DNA of 64,000 nucleotides from JAISGQ01 sp045604965 (GCA_045604965.1 JAZUPB010000035.1:1-64000); one strand, 5' to 3'; positions 44,985 through 54,137 are shown, counted from the first letter of the stretch. The notes: generated from the sequence alone by a model not told the origin. A program made the numbers and translations.

Positions 44985-45265
44985 CAATTTGAATAACACA
45001 AACAACGACTGTGACGAAGACGGTCGGAATGTGAATCCTTCAGAGAGTTGGCGGTTGCTGCGAGCCAACGGTGAAACCTTCCAACAGACCTATCACTTCT
45101 GAGTCGGAGGACCGAAAGCGTAATGCCAGTAGACTCCTTCCGTAATGCTGCGTGAAAGCAAAGGGCTTGACAGAGTCCGTAAAGTGGCGAAATTTCATTT
45201 CGCAATTTGAGTGGTACCGCGGGTTGAACAACTCGTCTCAAAGCAATTTGAGACGGGTTTTTTGT
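44985..45265 (+). promoter_or_regulatory. T-box leader 1 (specifier probably AUC, Ile)
   Basis: The AGAGAGTTGG apical region, GTGGTACCGCGGGTT antiterminator bulge (45210-45224) and the terminator hairpin at 45229-45262 followed by T6 identify a T-box. The specifier is read as ATC (45091-45093), because it lies just before A and the lower stem strand CTTC, which pairs with GAAG on the 5' side. GGTC/GACC closes the upper stem. The usual S-turn (AGTA/GAA) is absent, so the reading is less certain than for the other two. TAT is the alternative. Confidence 0.85.
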
Positions 45266-45326
45266 TTTATTCAAAACCGTTCGAAAATCTTTATTAAACA
45301 ACGGAAATGAAAGGAGCAAAACGTAA

Positions 45327-47633
45327 ATGGACTTCAATTTGAAAGAGGTAGCAGGCAGAATCAAAGATCTGCGCGAAGCAAAGGGTTATTCCCAGGAAGA
45401 GCTTGCAAAGCTCACAGGCGTATCCCTTGAGGATTACATTATTCTCGAGCAGGGCGAAACAGACTTCAGCTTCACCTTTATTTACAAGTGCGCAAAGGCT
45501 TGCGATGTTGAGGTCGTAGATATAATTGAAGGTACCAGCACCACTCTTACTTCCTTTAACATCACCAGAAAAGGCGAAGGAATGAAGATAGTCAAGAAAA
45601 AGGGCTATGTATATAACAACCTCGCACCTAAATTCAAGGATAAGCTTGCAGAGCCCTTCCTTGTAAGATTCCCCTATCTTGAGGAAGAACAGAATGTTCC
45701 CATCAAGCTCAGCTCTCACAACGGTCAGGAGTTTGACGTTATCGTTAAGGGTTCTCTTAAGGTTCAGGTTGGCAAGCACGTTGAGATTCTCAACGAAGGC
45801 GACTCCATCTTCTACAACAGCCAGATTCCTCACGGTATGATCGCTGTAAGCGAAGGCGGCTGTGAGTTCCACGCAGTAGTTCTCAATCCTCAGGACGGTC
45901 TTGTAAACGAAGAATATCCCGAGGGTCTCTATGTAGCACCCAAGGCTCCCGTTGCTGAAAAGGAAGAGAAGGCATCTGTTGCAGATAAATTCATCGAATC
46001 CTTCTATGATGCAAACGGTGTGTTCAACGGCATCCGTTTTATGAATGAGGATAAGTTCAACTTTGCATTTGACTGTGTTGACGAGATCGCTGCAAAGAGC
46101 CCCGATAAGCTTGCTATGATGTGGGTCGGAAACGACAAGTCCGAGCGCAGATTTACCTTCAGCGATATGAAGAAGTATTCTGCAAAGACTGCCAACTACT
46201 TTGAATCCCTCGGCATTAAGCGCGGCGACACTGTTATGCTTGTGCTCAAGCGTCACTATCAGTTCTGGTTCTGTATGCTTGCACTTCATAAGATCGGTGC
46301 AATCGCAATTCCTGCAACAAATCAGCTCGTTGAGCATGACTTTACTTACAGATACAAGGCTGCAAAAGTAAAAGCCATCGTCTGCACTGCTGACGGAGAT
46401 GTATCCGTTGAGGCTGAAAAGGCAGCAGCTGAATTCCCCGGTATGATCAAAGTTCTCGTCGGCGGAGAAAAGGACGGCTGGCACAACTTTAACGTTGAAA
46501 TGGAGAGATTCTCAACTCACTTCTACCGCAACGAAAATTCTCCCTGCGGCGATGATCCTATGCTTATGCTGTTTACCTCCGGTACAACAGGCTATCCCAG
46601 AATTGCAACTCATTCCTATAAGTATGCACTGGGTCATTATCCCACTGCAAGACACTGGCACAACGTCAACCCCGACGGACTCCACTTTACCATCTCCGAT
46701 ACAGGCTGGGGAAAAGCACTCTGGGGCAAGCTCTACGGTCAGTGGCTCTGTGAGGCTGCTACATTCACTTACGACTTTGACAGATTCCATTCTGACGATA
46801 TACTCCCCCTCTTCAAGAAATACAACATCACCACCTTCTGTGCACCTCCCACAATGTACCGCTTCTTTATCAAGGAAGATCTTTCCAAGTATGATCTTTC
46901 CTCTATCCAGTATGCTACAACTGCAGGTGAAGCACTGAACCCTGAGGTATTCAATCAGTTTAAGAAGGCAACGGGGCTTACCATTATGGAAGGCTTCGGA
47001 CAGACCGAAACCACCCTTTCCATCGCAAACTTTGTTGGTTCTACCCCCAAGATCGGCTCTATGGGCAAGCCCAGCCCCCTCTACGATGTTGTTGTCCTTG
47101 ATCCCGACGGAAACGAGTGCAAGACAGGTGACGCAGGTGAAATCTGCATCCGCACCAAGGACGGTGCCCCCTGCGGACTTTTCATCGGCTATTATCTTGA
47201 CGATGAAAAGACAAAGGATGTATGGCACGACGGATACTATCATACTGGCGATCAGGCAACTATGGACGAGGACGGATATCTCTGGTATGTAGGACGTATC
47301 GATGACGTCATCAAGTCCTCCGGCTACCGCATCGGACCCTTTGAGATCGAAAGCGTTATTATGGAGCTCCCCTATGTTCTTGAATGTGCTATCACCCCTG
47401 TCCCCGACGAAGTTCGCGGTCAGATAGTAAAGGCTACTATTGTTCTTACCAAGGGCACTGTAGGAACAGACGAACTCAAGAAGGAAATCCAGGAATATGT
47501 AAAGACACATACCGCACCTTACAAATACCCGAGAATCGTGGAATTTGTCGATGAGCTCCCCAAGACCATCAGCGGCAAGGTAAGACGTGTTGAGATCCGC
47601 AAAAAGGACCTTGAAAAGGCAAACAACAATTAA
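45327..47633 (+). CDS. HTH-cupin-acyl-CoA synthetase fusion
   Basis: A 768-aa protein. Residues 8-62 form an XRE-type HTH (GRIKDLREAKGYSQEELAKLTGVS). Residues 105-195 form a cupin (EFDVIVKGSLKVQV and GDSIFYNSQIPHGMIAV). Residues 235-760 are an AMP-binding acyl-CoA synthetase of the ACSM-like type, with FTSGTTGYPR near 415, GFGQTETT, YHTGDQ and the acylation lysine in ISGKVRR near 750. It converts a carboxylic acid to its CoA ester using ATP. The T-box context points to an amino-acid-related acid, probably 2-methylbutyrate, which is inference. HTH-cupin fused to this enzyme is unusual. Confidence 0.88.
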   Translation: MDFNLKEVAGRIKDLREAKGYSQEELAKLTGVSLEDYIILEQGETDFSFTFIYKCAKACDVEVVDIIEGTSTTLTSFNITRKGEGMKIVKKKGYVYNNLAPKFKDKLAEPFLVRFPYLEEEQNVPIKLSSHNGQEFDVIVKGSLKVQVGKHVEILNEGDSIFYNSQIPHGMIAVSEGGCEFHAVVLNPQDGLVNEEYPEGLYVAPKAPVAEKEEKASVADKFIESFYDANGVFNGIRFMNEDKFNFAFDCVDEIAAKSPDKLAMMWVGNDKSERRFTFSDMKKYSAKTANYFESLGIKRGDTVMLVLKRHYQFWFCMLALHKIGAIAIPATNQLVEHDFTYRYKAAKVKAIVCTADGDVSVEAEKAAAEFPGMIKVLVGGEKDGWHNFNVEMERFSTHFYRNENSPCGDDPMLMLFTSGTTGYPRIATHSYKYALGHYPTARHWHNVNPDGLHFTISDTGWGKALWGKLYGQWLCEAATFTYDFDRFHSDDILPLFKKYNITTFCAPPTMYRFFIKEDLSKYDLSSIQYATTAGEALNPEVFNQFKKATGLTIMEGFGQTETTLSIANFVGSTPKIGSMGKPSPLYDVVVLDPDGNECKTGDAGEICIRTKDGAPCGLFIGYYLDDEKTKDVWHDGYYHTGDQATMDEDGYLWYVGRIDDVIKSSGYRIGPFEIESVIMELPYVLECAITPVPDEVRGQIVKATIVLTKGTVGTDELKKEIQEYVKTHTAPYKYPRIVEFVDELPKTISGKVRRVEIRKKDLEKANNN

Positions 47634-47642
47634 TAGTTTTGG

Positions 47643-47680
47643 CGGAGGCAGGGATTTTCCCTGCCTCCGTTATCATTAAA
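47643..47680 (+). terminator. Intra-operon hairpin
   Basis: A perfect 12-bp stem (CGGAGGCAGGGA, loop TTT) lies 9 nt after the acyl-CoA synthetase stop. It is followed by GTTATCATT rather than a T run, so it may be a weak terminator or a processing site that lowers expression of the next gene. Confidence 0.6.
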
Positions 47681-47716
47681 CACATCAGATCAAGAAAACA
47701 AATCGAGGACATAACA

Positions 47717-49153
47717 ATGAAGAAAACATATGTAACCTCTATGCCCAATCATATTGGGGCATTTTTAAAAGCCAGCAGATGTTTTTCTGCTTTGGGTATT
47801 AATATAACAAGAGTCAGTTATAACAAAGCCGTTGATTCCCATACACTGTTCATTGATGCTAAAGGAACAGAAGAACAGCTTCTCAAGGCAGATGCTGAGC
47901 TTGAAAAAATAGGATATCTTCAGAATAATTCTGACAGAACAAGCATTGTATTGCTTGAATTTTGCCTGAGGGATGTTCCCGGAAGCGTTACGGACATTCT
48001 GACTCTTATCAACCAATTCAATTTCAACATTTCATATATCAGCTCTCAGGAGAACGGAACAGATTATCAATTGTTCAAAATGGGATTGTATGTTGATGAG
48101 TCAGATAAGATTTCTGAATTCTTGTCAGAAGCCGAAAAGCTGTGCAGGGTACGTGTTATTGATTATAACAGCTCTGAGAAGGTATACGATAACAGTATCT
48201 TTTACAACACGTATGTTATGGGGCTTTCAAAAATGATGGGGCTTACGGAAAAAGTGAAGCAGGAGCTTCTGGTTCACGTTAACCTCGCTATGCAGACTTT
48301 GGACGAACAGGGTCTTTCTCCATACAGAACCTTTGACAGCATAAGCAAATTTGCAGAATTATTGTCGAAATCAAAAGGCAATAGCTTTTCTCCCAGAATA
48401 AGTAATCACAAAATCACAGACAACACTGAAATTACACTTATTGAGCCCCCTTGCGGAAGCAACATTACAATAATAAGAAGCAACGAAAAACTCCTGTTTA
48501 TCGATTCCGGGTATGCCTGTTACCGCAGTGAAATGCAAGTGCTTCTAAATAAACTGATACCTGATTTTGACGATATCAGCAAAACTATTCTTGTGACTCA
48601 CGCTGACGTTGACCATTGCGGTCTTCTGCCGATGTTTGATAAAATTATTGCAAGTAAAAAATCTGCTCTGTGCCTTAAAAATGAATTTGATGGCAAAAAC
48701 GGATACAGAGAGCAGAACCCCTTGCACAAGCCGTACATAAACATCTGCAAAACGCTCACTTCTTATACGCCTCCCGATCCTAAAAAGCTCATAACACCCT
48801 GGGAGGATAAAGACAATCTCACAGAACCGCTCACACAAATTGGTTTTTTTGATTTTGAAGAGCTTCATTTCGAGGTTTACGAAGGAAAAGGCGGTCATCT
48901 CCCGGGTGAGATCGTTTTGATAGACTACAGTCACAAAATAGCCTTTACAGGTGATATTTACATAAACACTCACGGTCTTACCCCGGAGCAGGCTGAATAT
49001 AATCAGTATGCGCCTATTCTTATGACGTCAGTTGATACCGACCCTGAGCTCTGTGCTGAGGAACGCAAAGCCATAATTCAGCGGTTGGGCGTGGGAAGCT
49101 GGCAGATCTTCGGCGCACACGGATTCAAAAAGGATTATTCGGTAAATGTATAA
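47717..49153 (+). CDS. ACT-ACT-metallo-beta-lactamase fold protein
   Basis: A 478-aa protein. Residues 1-72 (MKKTYVTSMPNHIGAFLKASRCFSALGINITRVSYNK) and 75-150 (LLEFCLRDVPGSVTDILTLINQFNFNISYIS) are two ACT domains, which bind amino acids. Residues 230-470 are an MBL fold with THADVDHCGLLP near residue 294, where the usual HxHxDH has Asp as the third residue, and GKGGHLPGEIVLIDY. The catalytic substrate is unknown. ATG 47717 has GAGGAC upstream. It lies 83 nt after the acyl-CoA synthetase and is probably co-transcribed through the hairpin. Confidence 0.8.
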   Translation: MKKTYVTSMPNHIGAFLKASRCFSALGINITRVSYNKAVDSHTLFIDAKGTEEQLLKADAELEKIGYLQNNSDRTSIVLLEFCLRDVPGSVTDILTLINQFNFNISYISSQENGTDYQLFKMGLYVDESDKISEFLSEAEKLCRVRVIDYNSSEKVYDNSIFYNTYVMGLSKMMGLTEKVKQELLVHVNLAMQTLDEQGLSPYRTFDSISKFAELLSKSKGNSFSPRISNHKITDNTEITLIEPPCGSNITIIRSNEKLLFIDSGYACYRSEMQVLLNKLIPDFDDISKTILVTHADVDHCGLLPMFDKIIASKKSALCLKNEFDGKNGYREQNPLHKPYINICKTLTSYTPPDPKKLITPWEDKDNLTEPLTQIGFFDFEELHFEVYEGKGGHLPGEIVLIDYSHKIAFTGDIYINTHGLTPEQAEYNQYAPILMTSVDTDPELCAEERKAIIQRLGVGSWQIFGAHGFKKDYSVNV

Positions 49154-49186
49154 ATAAAGAAGCAGGGCGCACCCTTGAGGACATTA

Positions 49187-49219
49187 AAAGCTGTGTGGAA
49201 ATTCCACACAGCTTTTAAA
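49187..49219 (+). terminator. Terminator of T-box unit 1
   Basis: AAAAGCTGTGTGGAA pairs with TTCCACACAGCTTTT around a single A. Confidence 0.8.
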
Positions 49220-49265
49220 ATTATTTCATACCGCAACATATTTTATCTGTTCGGTAAATTGGGAT

Positions 49266-49724
49266 TTATGCGTTCAAATCATCCGCTTCAGTATCTTCGT
49301 AGGACAGGTAAATCATCTTTACTAGATGACTGTAAGCAAGGATTTGCGTTCTGTTAAGATTAGCAAGTTCTAAAGAATCCCAGTCAAATGAATCAATATC
49401 GGGAATCTCCACCGAACCAGAAAGCCACGTTGTTACATAAAAGCATACGCTTCCGTCATCATTTCTCGCAAGGATTCCTGCAGGCATTTCATATTTTACT
49501 ATAAGTATGGCATCTTTTGCGCTGAAACAGTTGACAATAAATTCATCAGACTCTCTAACCTCAGCAAACGTAATCTTATCAATGGCGTCATAATCAATAT
49601 GACCGATCGGTCTCATTGCCTCTTTCAGAAGTTCCAAATGATTTTCGGCGTAATTTCCAACAATATCCCAGAGAAATCCCTCTCCGATTATTTCGAGCAG
49701 TTTTTCATTACTGTTTATTCCCAT
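49266..49724 (-). CDS. Hypothetical acidic protein
   Basis: A 152-aa soluble, acidic protein (sequence blocks GEGFLWDIVGNYAENHLELLKEAM, VKYEMPAGILARNDDGSVCFYVTTWLSG). The size and character recall Firmicutes immunity-type proteins, but I do not recognise a family. GGAGG lies 7 nt before the ATG, which supports a real gene. It lies between T-box units and is not part of them. Confidence 0.6.
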   Translation of the reverse strand: MGINSNEKLLEIIGEGFLWDIVGNYAENHLELLKEAMRPIGHIDYDAIDKITFAEVRESDEFIVNCFSAKDAILIVKYEMPAGILARNDDGSVCFYVTTWLSGSVEIPDIDSFDWDSLELANLNRTQILAYSHLVKMIYLSYEDTEADDLNA

Positions 49725-49830
49725 TTTGATGCCTCCATTTAGCTTGAAACCTTCATAATCGTTGCATTTGTAAATTTAAGTTTATCGAATTATATCATAT
49801 CACAATTCAAGCGATATTTAAATAGATTTA

Positions 49831-49868
49831 AAAACACCCGTGATTTTGAAATCACGGGTGTTTTTTCT
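49831..49868. terminator. Bidirectional terminator
   Basis: AAAACACCCGTGATTT pairs with AAATCACGGGTGTTTT, with T runs on both strands. It ends T-box unit 2 on the minus strand. Confidence 0.9.
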
Positions 49869-49923
49869 TTGTTTTATCCTTTGGAGAAGCCCTTGTAAGT
49901 CCTGCTTCTTTCTGATATGTGCA

Positions 49924-52383
49924 CTATTTCTTAAGCCCTAAACGTTCTGCTGATTCGTCGCGCATCTTATATTTCAGAATCTTTCCTGCCGCATTCATCG
50001 GGAACTCCTTGACAAACAGGAAGTATCTGGGAACCTTGTGGCGTGCAATGGATGCATTTCCGTATTCGCGCATTTCATTTTCGTCTGCAGTTTCACCCTT
50101 ATGAAGAATGATCCAGGCGCAGCACTCTTCGCCGTAGCGCTCATCGGGAACACCTACCACCTGAACGTCACGAACCTTGGGATTTGTGAGGTAGAACTCT
50201 TCGATCTCACGGGGATAGAGGTTTTCACCGCCGCGGATAATCATATCCTTGAGTCGGCCTGTTACCTTATAATATCCGTCGGGTGTGCGGCAGCATATAT
50301 CGCCCGAATGGAGCCATCCTTCTGAATCAATGGCCTGTGCGGTGGCTTCGGGCATTTTGTAGTAGCCCTTCATAATGTTGAATCCGCGAGCAACAAACTC
50401 TCCGCTTTCGCCATCGGGAAGCTCTTCACCTGTTTCAGGGTCAATGACCTTACATTCAACACCCGGGAACGGGCTTCCGACAGTTTCAACACGATGATCA
50501 ATATCCTCATTGACTTCGCCCATTGTACATCCGGGAGAAGCCTCTGTTTGACCGTAAACAGAGATTATCTCACGCATATTCATCTCATCTGCAGCTCTTC
50601 GCATCAAATCTGCAGGGCAGTTGGCACCTGCCATAATTCCTGTTCTCATATATGAGAAATCAGTCTTTGCGAAATCGGGATGATTGAACATAGCGATAAA
50701 CATTGTGGGAACACCGTTGAAACAGGTGATGTGCTCATCGTTTACGCAGGCAAGAGATGACTTCGGTGAGAAATAGGGAATCGGGCAGAGTGTTCCGCCG
50801 TGAGTCATCATTGATGTCATTGAAAGCACCATTCCGAAGCAATGGAACATAGGCACCTGTATCATCATACGGTCTGCAGTGGACAGATCCATTCTGTCGC
50901 CTATCGTCTTACCGTTGTTTACGATGTTTCTATGGGTAAGCATAACACCCTTGGGGAAGCCTGTTGTTCCTGATGTATACTGCATATTGCATACATCGTC
51001 AGGCTTTACAAGAGAAGCGCGTCTGCGTACTTCTTCACGAGGTACAAGAGAAGCTCTGGAAAGCATCTGCTCCCAGGTAAGGCAGCCGGGCATTGAGAAG
51101 CCTGCTGTTACAACATTGCGAAGAAACGGCAGATTCTTTGAATAGAGCGGTTTGCCGGGAGTAAGTGTTTCAAGCTCCGGACAGAGCTCCTGAATGATCT
51201 CTTTATAATTGATGTCCTTGCAATCCTCGATCATAACGAGGGTATGTGTATCAGACTGCTTGAGCAGGTATTCGATCTCGTGGATCTTGTATGCAGTATT
51301 TACTGTAACCAGTACAGCACCGATCTTTGTTGTTGCCCAGAACGTGATAAACCACTCGGGGACATTTGTTGCCCATACGGCAACGTGATCTCCTGCTTTT
51401 ACTCCGAGGGATATCAGTGCAGCAGCGCACTCATCAACATCGCGGCGGAACTGCTTATAGGTTCTTGTATAATCGAGAGTGGGATACTTAAATGCGTACT
51501 GGTCGGGATAATTTTCTACCATTGTATCGAGAACATCTGCAAATGTAGCTTCGATAACATCGTATTTCTTCCAGACAAATGTACCTGTTCTGGATCTGTT
51601 GTAGTAAGCGCGATCGTAATCCTTTTTCTCACGCTTGAGTGATGAGATATAATTTGCAAAATGAGTCAGAACTATATCTGCATCATTGATCTCTTCATTC
51701 CAAGCGGCACAGATAAAGCCGTCATAATTAAGTGAAGAAAGAGCGCCAAGCAGTTTTTCCACAGGGAGCTCACCTTCGCCGATGAGAACTGTTTTACCGT
51801 CCTTCATATCGCCCAGACGAACGTACTTTATATATGCACCGAGAGTCTTGATAGTGGTCTCTGCGGTCTCTCCTGCCCCAAAGCAAGTTCCTCTCACATT
51901 CCAGGAAACACCGATTGCGGCAGATGAGAAAAAGTTGATTATATCTATAATATTTTCAGTATTTGCGAGATGACCGACAGTTTCAAGAAGGATTCCTACA
52001 TCTGAGCTTTCCGCGCGCTTGATAGCTTTTGAAAGTTTTTCCTTCAGCTTTTCAAATGACATCTCTTCTTCAACGCGAACGATCACATATGCAACGCCCG
52101 CATTTGCGGCCATATCGACGTACTTTGCCAGTATATCTGCAGAAGCCTCATCATCACTGAGAGATACCGGATAGCTGAGAGCAGGCACTGAAAGGCTGCG
52201 GTTTATAAGCTTCCTTTTTGAATCCGCAGCACGGTCACGGCGTAAAATACTGTCGTGATGTTGTCCGCGTTCCTTTATGGCATCGTATATCTCAAATCCG
52301 TCAAAACCATAATCATAGGCATAGCGGCAGGTGTCGAGGAATGATGCTCGCTTTACATTTTTGGTCGAAAAAACGATTTTCAT
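49924..52383 (-). CDS. TIM-barrel/acyl-CoA synthetase fusion
   Basis: An 819-aa protein. Residues 1-265 form a xylose-isomerase-like TIM barrel of the sugar phosphate isomerase/epimerase (AP endonuclease 2) family, with YGFDGFEIYDAIKERG and ILLETVGHLANTENIIDII. Residues 290-815 are an AMP-binding acyl-CoA synthetase with YTSGTTGFPKG near 469, VYGQTE, WLHSGD and the acylation Lys in NAAGKILK near 803. It lies 1 nt after the LeuA-like gene and is coupled to it. The start at 52383 is set by GGAGGAAT. The acid is unknown, perhaps isovalerate by the Leu T-box. The fusion is unusual. Confidence 0.85.
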   Translation of the reverse strand: MKIVFSTKNVKRASFLDTCRYAYDYGFDGFEIYDAIKERGQHHDSILRRDRAADSKRKLINRSLSVPALSYPVSLSDDEASADILAKYVDMAANAGVAYVIVRVEEEMSFEKLKEKLSKAIKRAESSDVGILLETVGHLANTENIIDIINFFSSAAIGVSWNVRGTCFGAGETAETTIKTLGAYIKYVRLGDMKDGKTVLIGEGELPVEKLLGALSSLNYDGFICAAWNEEINDADIVLTHFANYISSLKREKKDYDRAYYNRSRTGTFVWKKYDVIEATFADVLDTMVENYPDQYAFKYPTLDYTRTYKQFRRDVDECAAALISLGVKAGDHVAVWATNVPEWFITFWATTKIGAVLVTVNTAYKIHEIEYLLKQSDTHTLVMIEDCKDINYKEIIQELCPELETLTPGKPLYSKNLPFLRNVVTAGFSMPGCLTWEQMLSRASLVPREEVRRRASLVKPDDVCNMQYTSGTTGFPKGVMLTHRNIVNNGKTIGDRMDLSTADRMMIQVPMFHCFGMVLSMTSMMTHGGTLCPIPYFSPKSSLACVNDEHITCFNGVPTMFIAMFNHPDFAKTDFSYMRTGIMAGANCPADLMRRAADEMNMREIISVYGQTEASPGCTMGEVNEDIDHRVETVGSPFPGVECKVIDPETGEELPDGESGEFVARGFNIMKGYYKMPEATAQAIDSEGWLHSGDICCRTPDGYYKVTGRLKDMIIRGGENLYPREIEEFYLTNPKVRDVQVVGVPDERYGEECCAWIILHKGETADENEMREYGNASIARHKVPRYFLFVKEFPMNAAGKILKYKMRDESAERLGLKK

Positions 52384-52384
52384 C

Positions 52385-53773
52385 TTATTCCTCCTCGGAT
52401 ACAATCTTATTGAGGGCATTTATATATGCTCTGATGCTTGCTGCAACGATATCTGTGGAAATTCCGTTTCCGGAGTAAAGCTTTCCGTTGTTGCGGAGTC
52501 TGACAAGAGCGGAACCCAGCGCTTCTTTTCCTTCAGTAACTGACTGAACTTGGAAATCATCAAGCTCATAATGATGACCTATGCACTGTTCAATTGCACG
52601 GAATGCAGAGTCAACAGGACCGTCGCCTGTGCTCACTCCGCAGATCATCTCTCCGTCGCACTTCAGTGTGACCTGAGACATAGAGCCCGTTACGTTGCTG
52701 CTGCTTGTTGTGTAGCTCTCAAGGTGATATGTGGAAGGTGCCTGCATTGCAGAACTTGCAATAAGAGCCTCAAGCTCCTTTGCTCCAACAGCGTCCTTCT
52801 TTTCGCATATCTGCATCAGAGCCTTGTATACATTTCCGCAATCGGAATCGGAAAGATCATAACCCAGGATCTGAGCGGCCTGTGCAACCTGAGCAATGGT
52901 GCTGTCGGAGTCGAGCAGTATCTTTTTCTTTTCGCTCACTGTGCTTTCTGTTTCATATGCTTCGTGATTTATGCTTGCAAGCATCTCGTCAATGCTTGCG
53001 TGAATCTTTGTATTGTTGAGGTTTGTTTCAGCGCCGATCTGTGCAGAGCATACTCTCAATGCATCAGAAAGCTCGCCTGTCAGAAGTACGTCCTTACCTG
53101 CCATAGCACACTTGAGACCGTCAGCACCTTTTCCCACAGCTGCAACAGCCGAAGCGACAGCCATACTGATTCGATCGGAGACCTGTACGTACACAGGAAC
53201 ATTGACCGCTGCCTTGATTTTTTCTGTCAGTACTGCGATCTCCTCAGGAAGAGATGCGCCTGCATCATCACAGACAGTAATAATGCCTGCACCGTTTGCT
53301 TCTGCTTCCTTTACAGCTGCAATAAGGAAGCTTTCATCTGCCCTTGTTGCATCCAATGCGGAAAACTCAACATCATCGCAGAGTTCCTTTGCCGCCTTTG
53401 TCAGCTCAGCAATTTTTGCGATCATTTTATCGGACTTCATATGATATGTGTATTCCATCTGGACTGTAGATGTGGGGATTTCGATCTGGAGACGGGGATT
53501 CTTTGCATCCTTGATACATTCCCAGGCTTCAGCAACGCTCTCTGCGGTAAATCCGACAGGAACTGCAACAACTGCATTTCGAACATTTTTTGCGATTGTT
53601 TTATATATAATAGTATCCTCACGCAGGCTCTTTACAGGTGCAAGCTCTACAGCATCTGCACCAAGGGAATCCGCACAGGCTGCAATTGCTGTCTTTTCGC
53701 GGAAAAGTAGATTCGCTTCACGGTTCTGTGAAAGCTTTTTAAGAGTAATGTCTGTGATGTTGATTTTCTTCAT
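52385..53773 (-). CDS. LeuA-like protein with degenerate catalytic site (alpha-isopropylmalate synthase regulatory domain protein)
   Basis: A 462-aa protein. The N-terminal TIM barrel aligns with isopropylmalate/citramalate synthases (FSALDATRADESFL near 137-150, then a long helical linker), and the C-terminal residues 345-460 form a LeuA regulatory domain (LESYTTSSSNVTGSMSQVTLKCDGEMICGVSTGDGPVDSAFRAI). Key catalytic residues are lost: the DxTLRDGEQ motif reads DITLKKLSQ (residues 8-16) and the metal-binding HxHND reads VQVSD (196-200). I therefore infer a non-catalytic leucine-sensing protein or a changed activity. Start 53773 has AAAGGGG upstream. Confidence 0.85.
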   Translation of the reverse strand: MKKINITDITLKKLSQNREANLLFREKTAIAACADSLGADAVELAPVKSLREDTIIYKTIAKNVRNAVVAVPVGFTAESVAEAWECIKDAKNPRLQIEIPTSTVQMEYTYHMKSDKMIAKIAELTKAAKELCDDVEFSALDATRADESFLIAAVKEAEANGAGIITVCDDAGASLPEEIAVLTEKIKAAVNVPVYVQVSDRISMAVASAVAAVGKGADGLKCAMAGKDVLLTGELSDALRVCSAQIGAETNLNNTKIHASIDEMLASINHEAYETESTVSEKKKILLDSDSTIAQVAQAAQILGYDLSDSDCGNVYKALMQICEKKDAVGAKELEALIASSAMQAPSTYHLESYTTSSSNVTGSMSQVTLKCDGEMICGVSTGDGPVDSAFRAIEQCIGHHYELDDFQVQSVTEGKEALGSALVRLRNNGKLYSGNGISTDIVAASIRAYINALNKIVSEEE

Positions 53774-53819
53774 TGCGAAAACCCCTTTCATTCTTATATA
53801 TGAATATTATATTTGTAAC

Positions 53820-54106
53820 AACAAAAAACGTCTCCATCTCCTTGCAAGTTCAAAGAGACGAAAACGTTAAACAAGCTTAACTTTTCCGCGGTACCACTCT
53901 TCTTCATCCGTACTGGATGCCCTCAGATGCTAACACATCTTAACTCTGTTACGGGAGTACCCGTCTGCCCCTACTGATTAAGTTCACGGCAGCCACTCCG
54001 CGGCGAGTTCTGCAAGCCTCCCCCGATGCCTCGCACCACCCGGCATCTCTCTCAAGGCGAAAGCACTTACGTACTATTCCGCATCACAGTGTTTGTGATT
54101 TGTAAA
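53820..54106 (-). promoter_or_regulatory. T-box leader 2 (specifier CUC, Leu)
   Basis: On the minus strand the leader has AGTA (S-turn), GAGAGATGCC apical region, AGTGGTACCGCGG antiterminator (53902-53889) and a terminator ending in T6 before 53822. The specifier is CTC (minus, 54007-54005). It follows GAA and precedes G plus the lower stem CCGC, which pairs with GCGG. GTAAGT/GCTTGC closes the upper stem. It lies upstream of the LeuA-like gene, so the reading agrees with the Leu prediction. Confidence 0.9.
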
Positions 54107-54108
54107 TA

Positions 54109-54137
54109 TATTTACCACATTAAAGCGGTTTTGTCAA
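54109..54137 (-). promoter_or_regulatory. Promoter of T-box unit 2
   Basis: On the minus strand TTGACA (54137-54132), a 17-nt spacer, and TAAATA (54114-54109). Confidence 0.8.

Noticed and set aside
45294..46484. A 396-aa minus-strand ORF and, at 46512-47510, a 332-aa minus-strand ORF inside the HTH-cupin-acyl-CoA synthetase gene
   Set aside because: They run antisense to a strongly conserved coding frame, have no ribosome binding site and Cys/Val-rich non-domain sequence. They arise from the biased third-codon usage of the real gene.
52550..53710. A 386-aa plus-strand ORF, with a similar one at 54764-55618
   Set aside because: Antisense to the LeuA-like and phenylacetate-CoA ligase genes. 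The sequence is Cys-rich with no recognisable domain and no start site.
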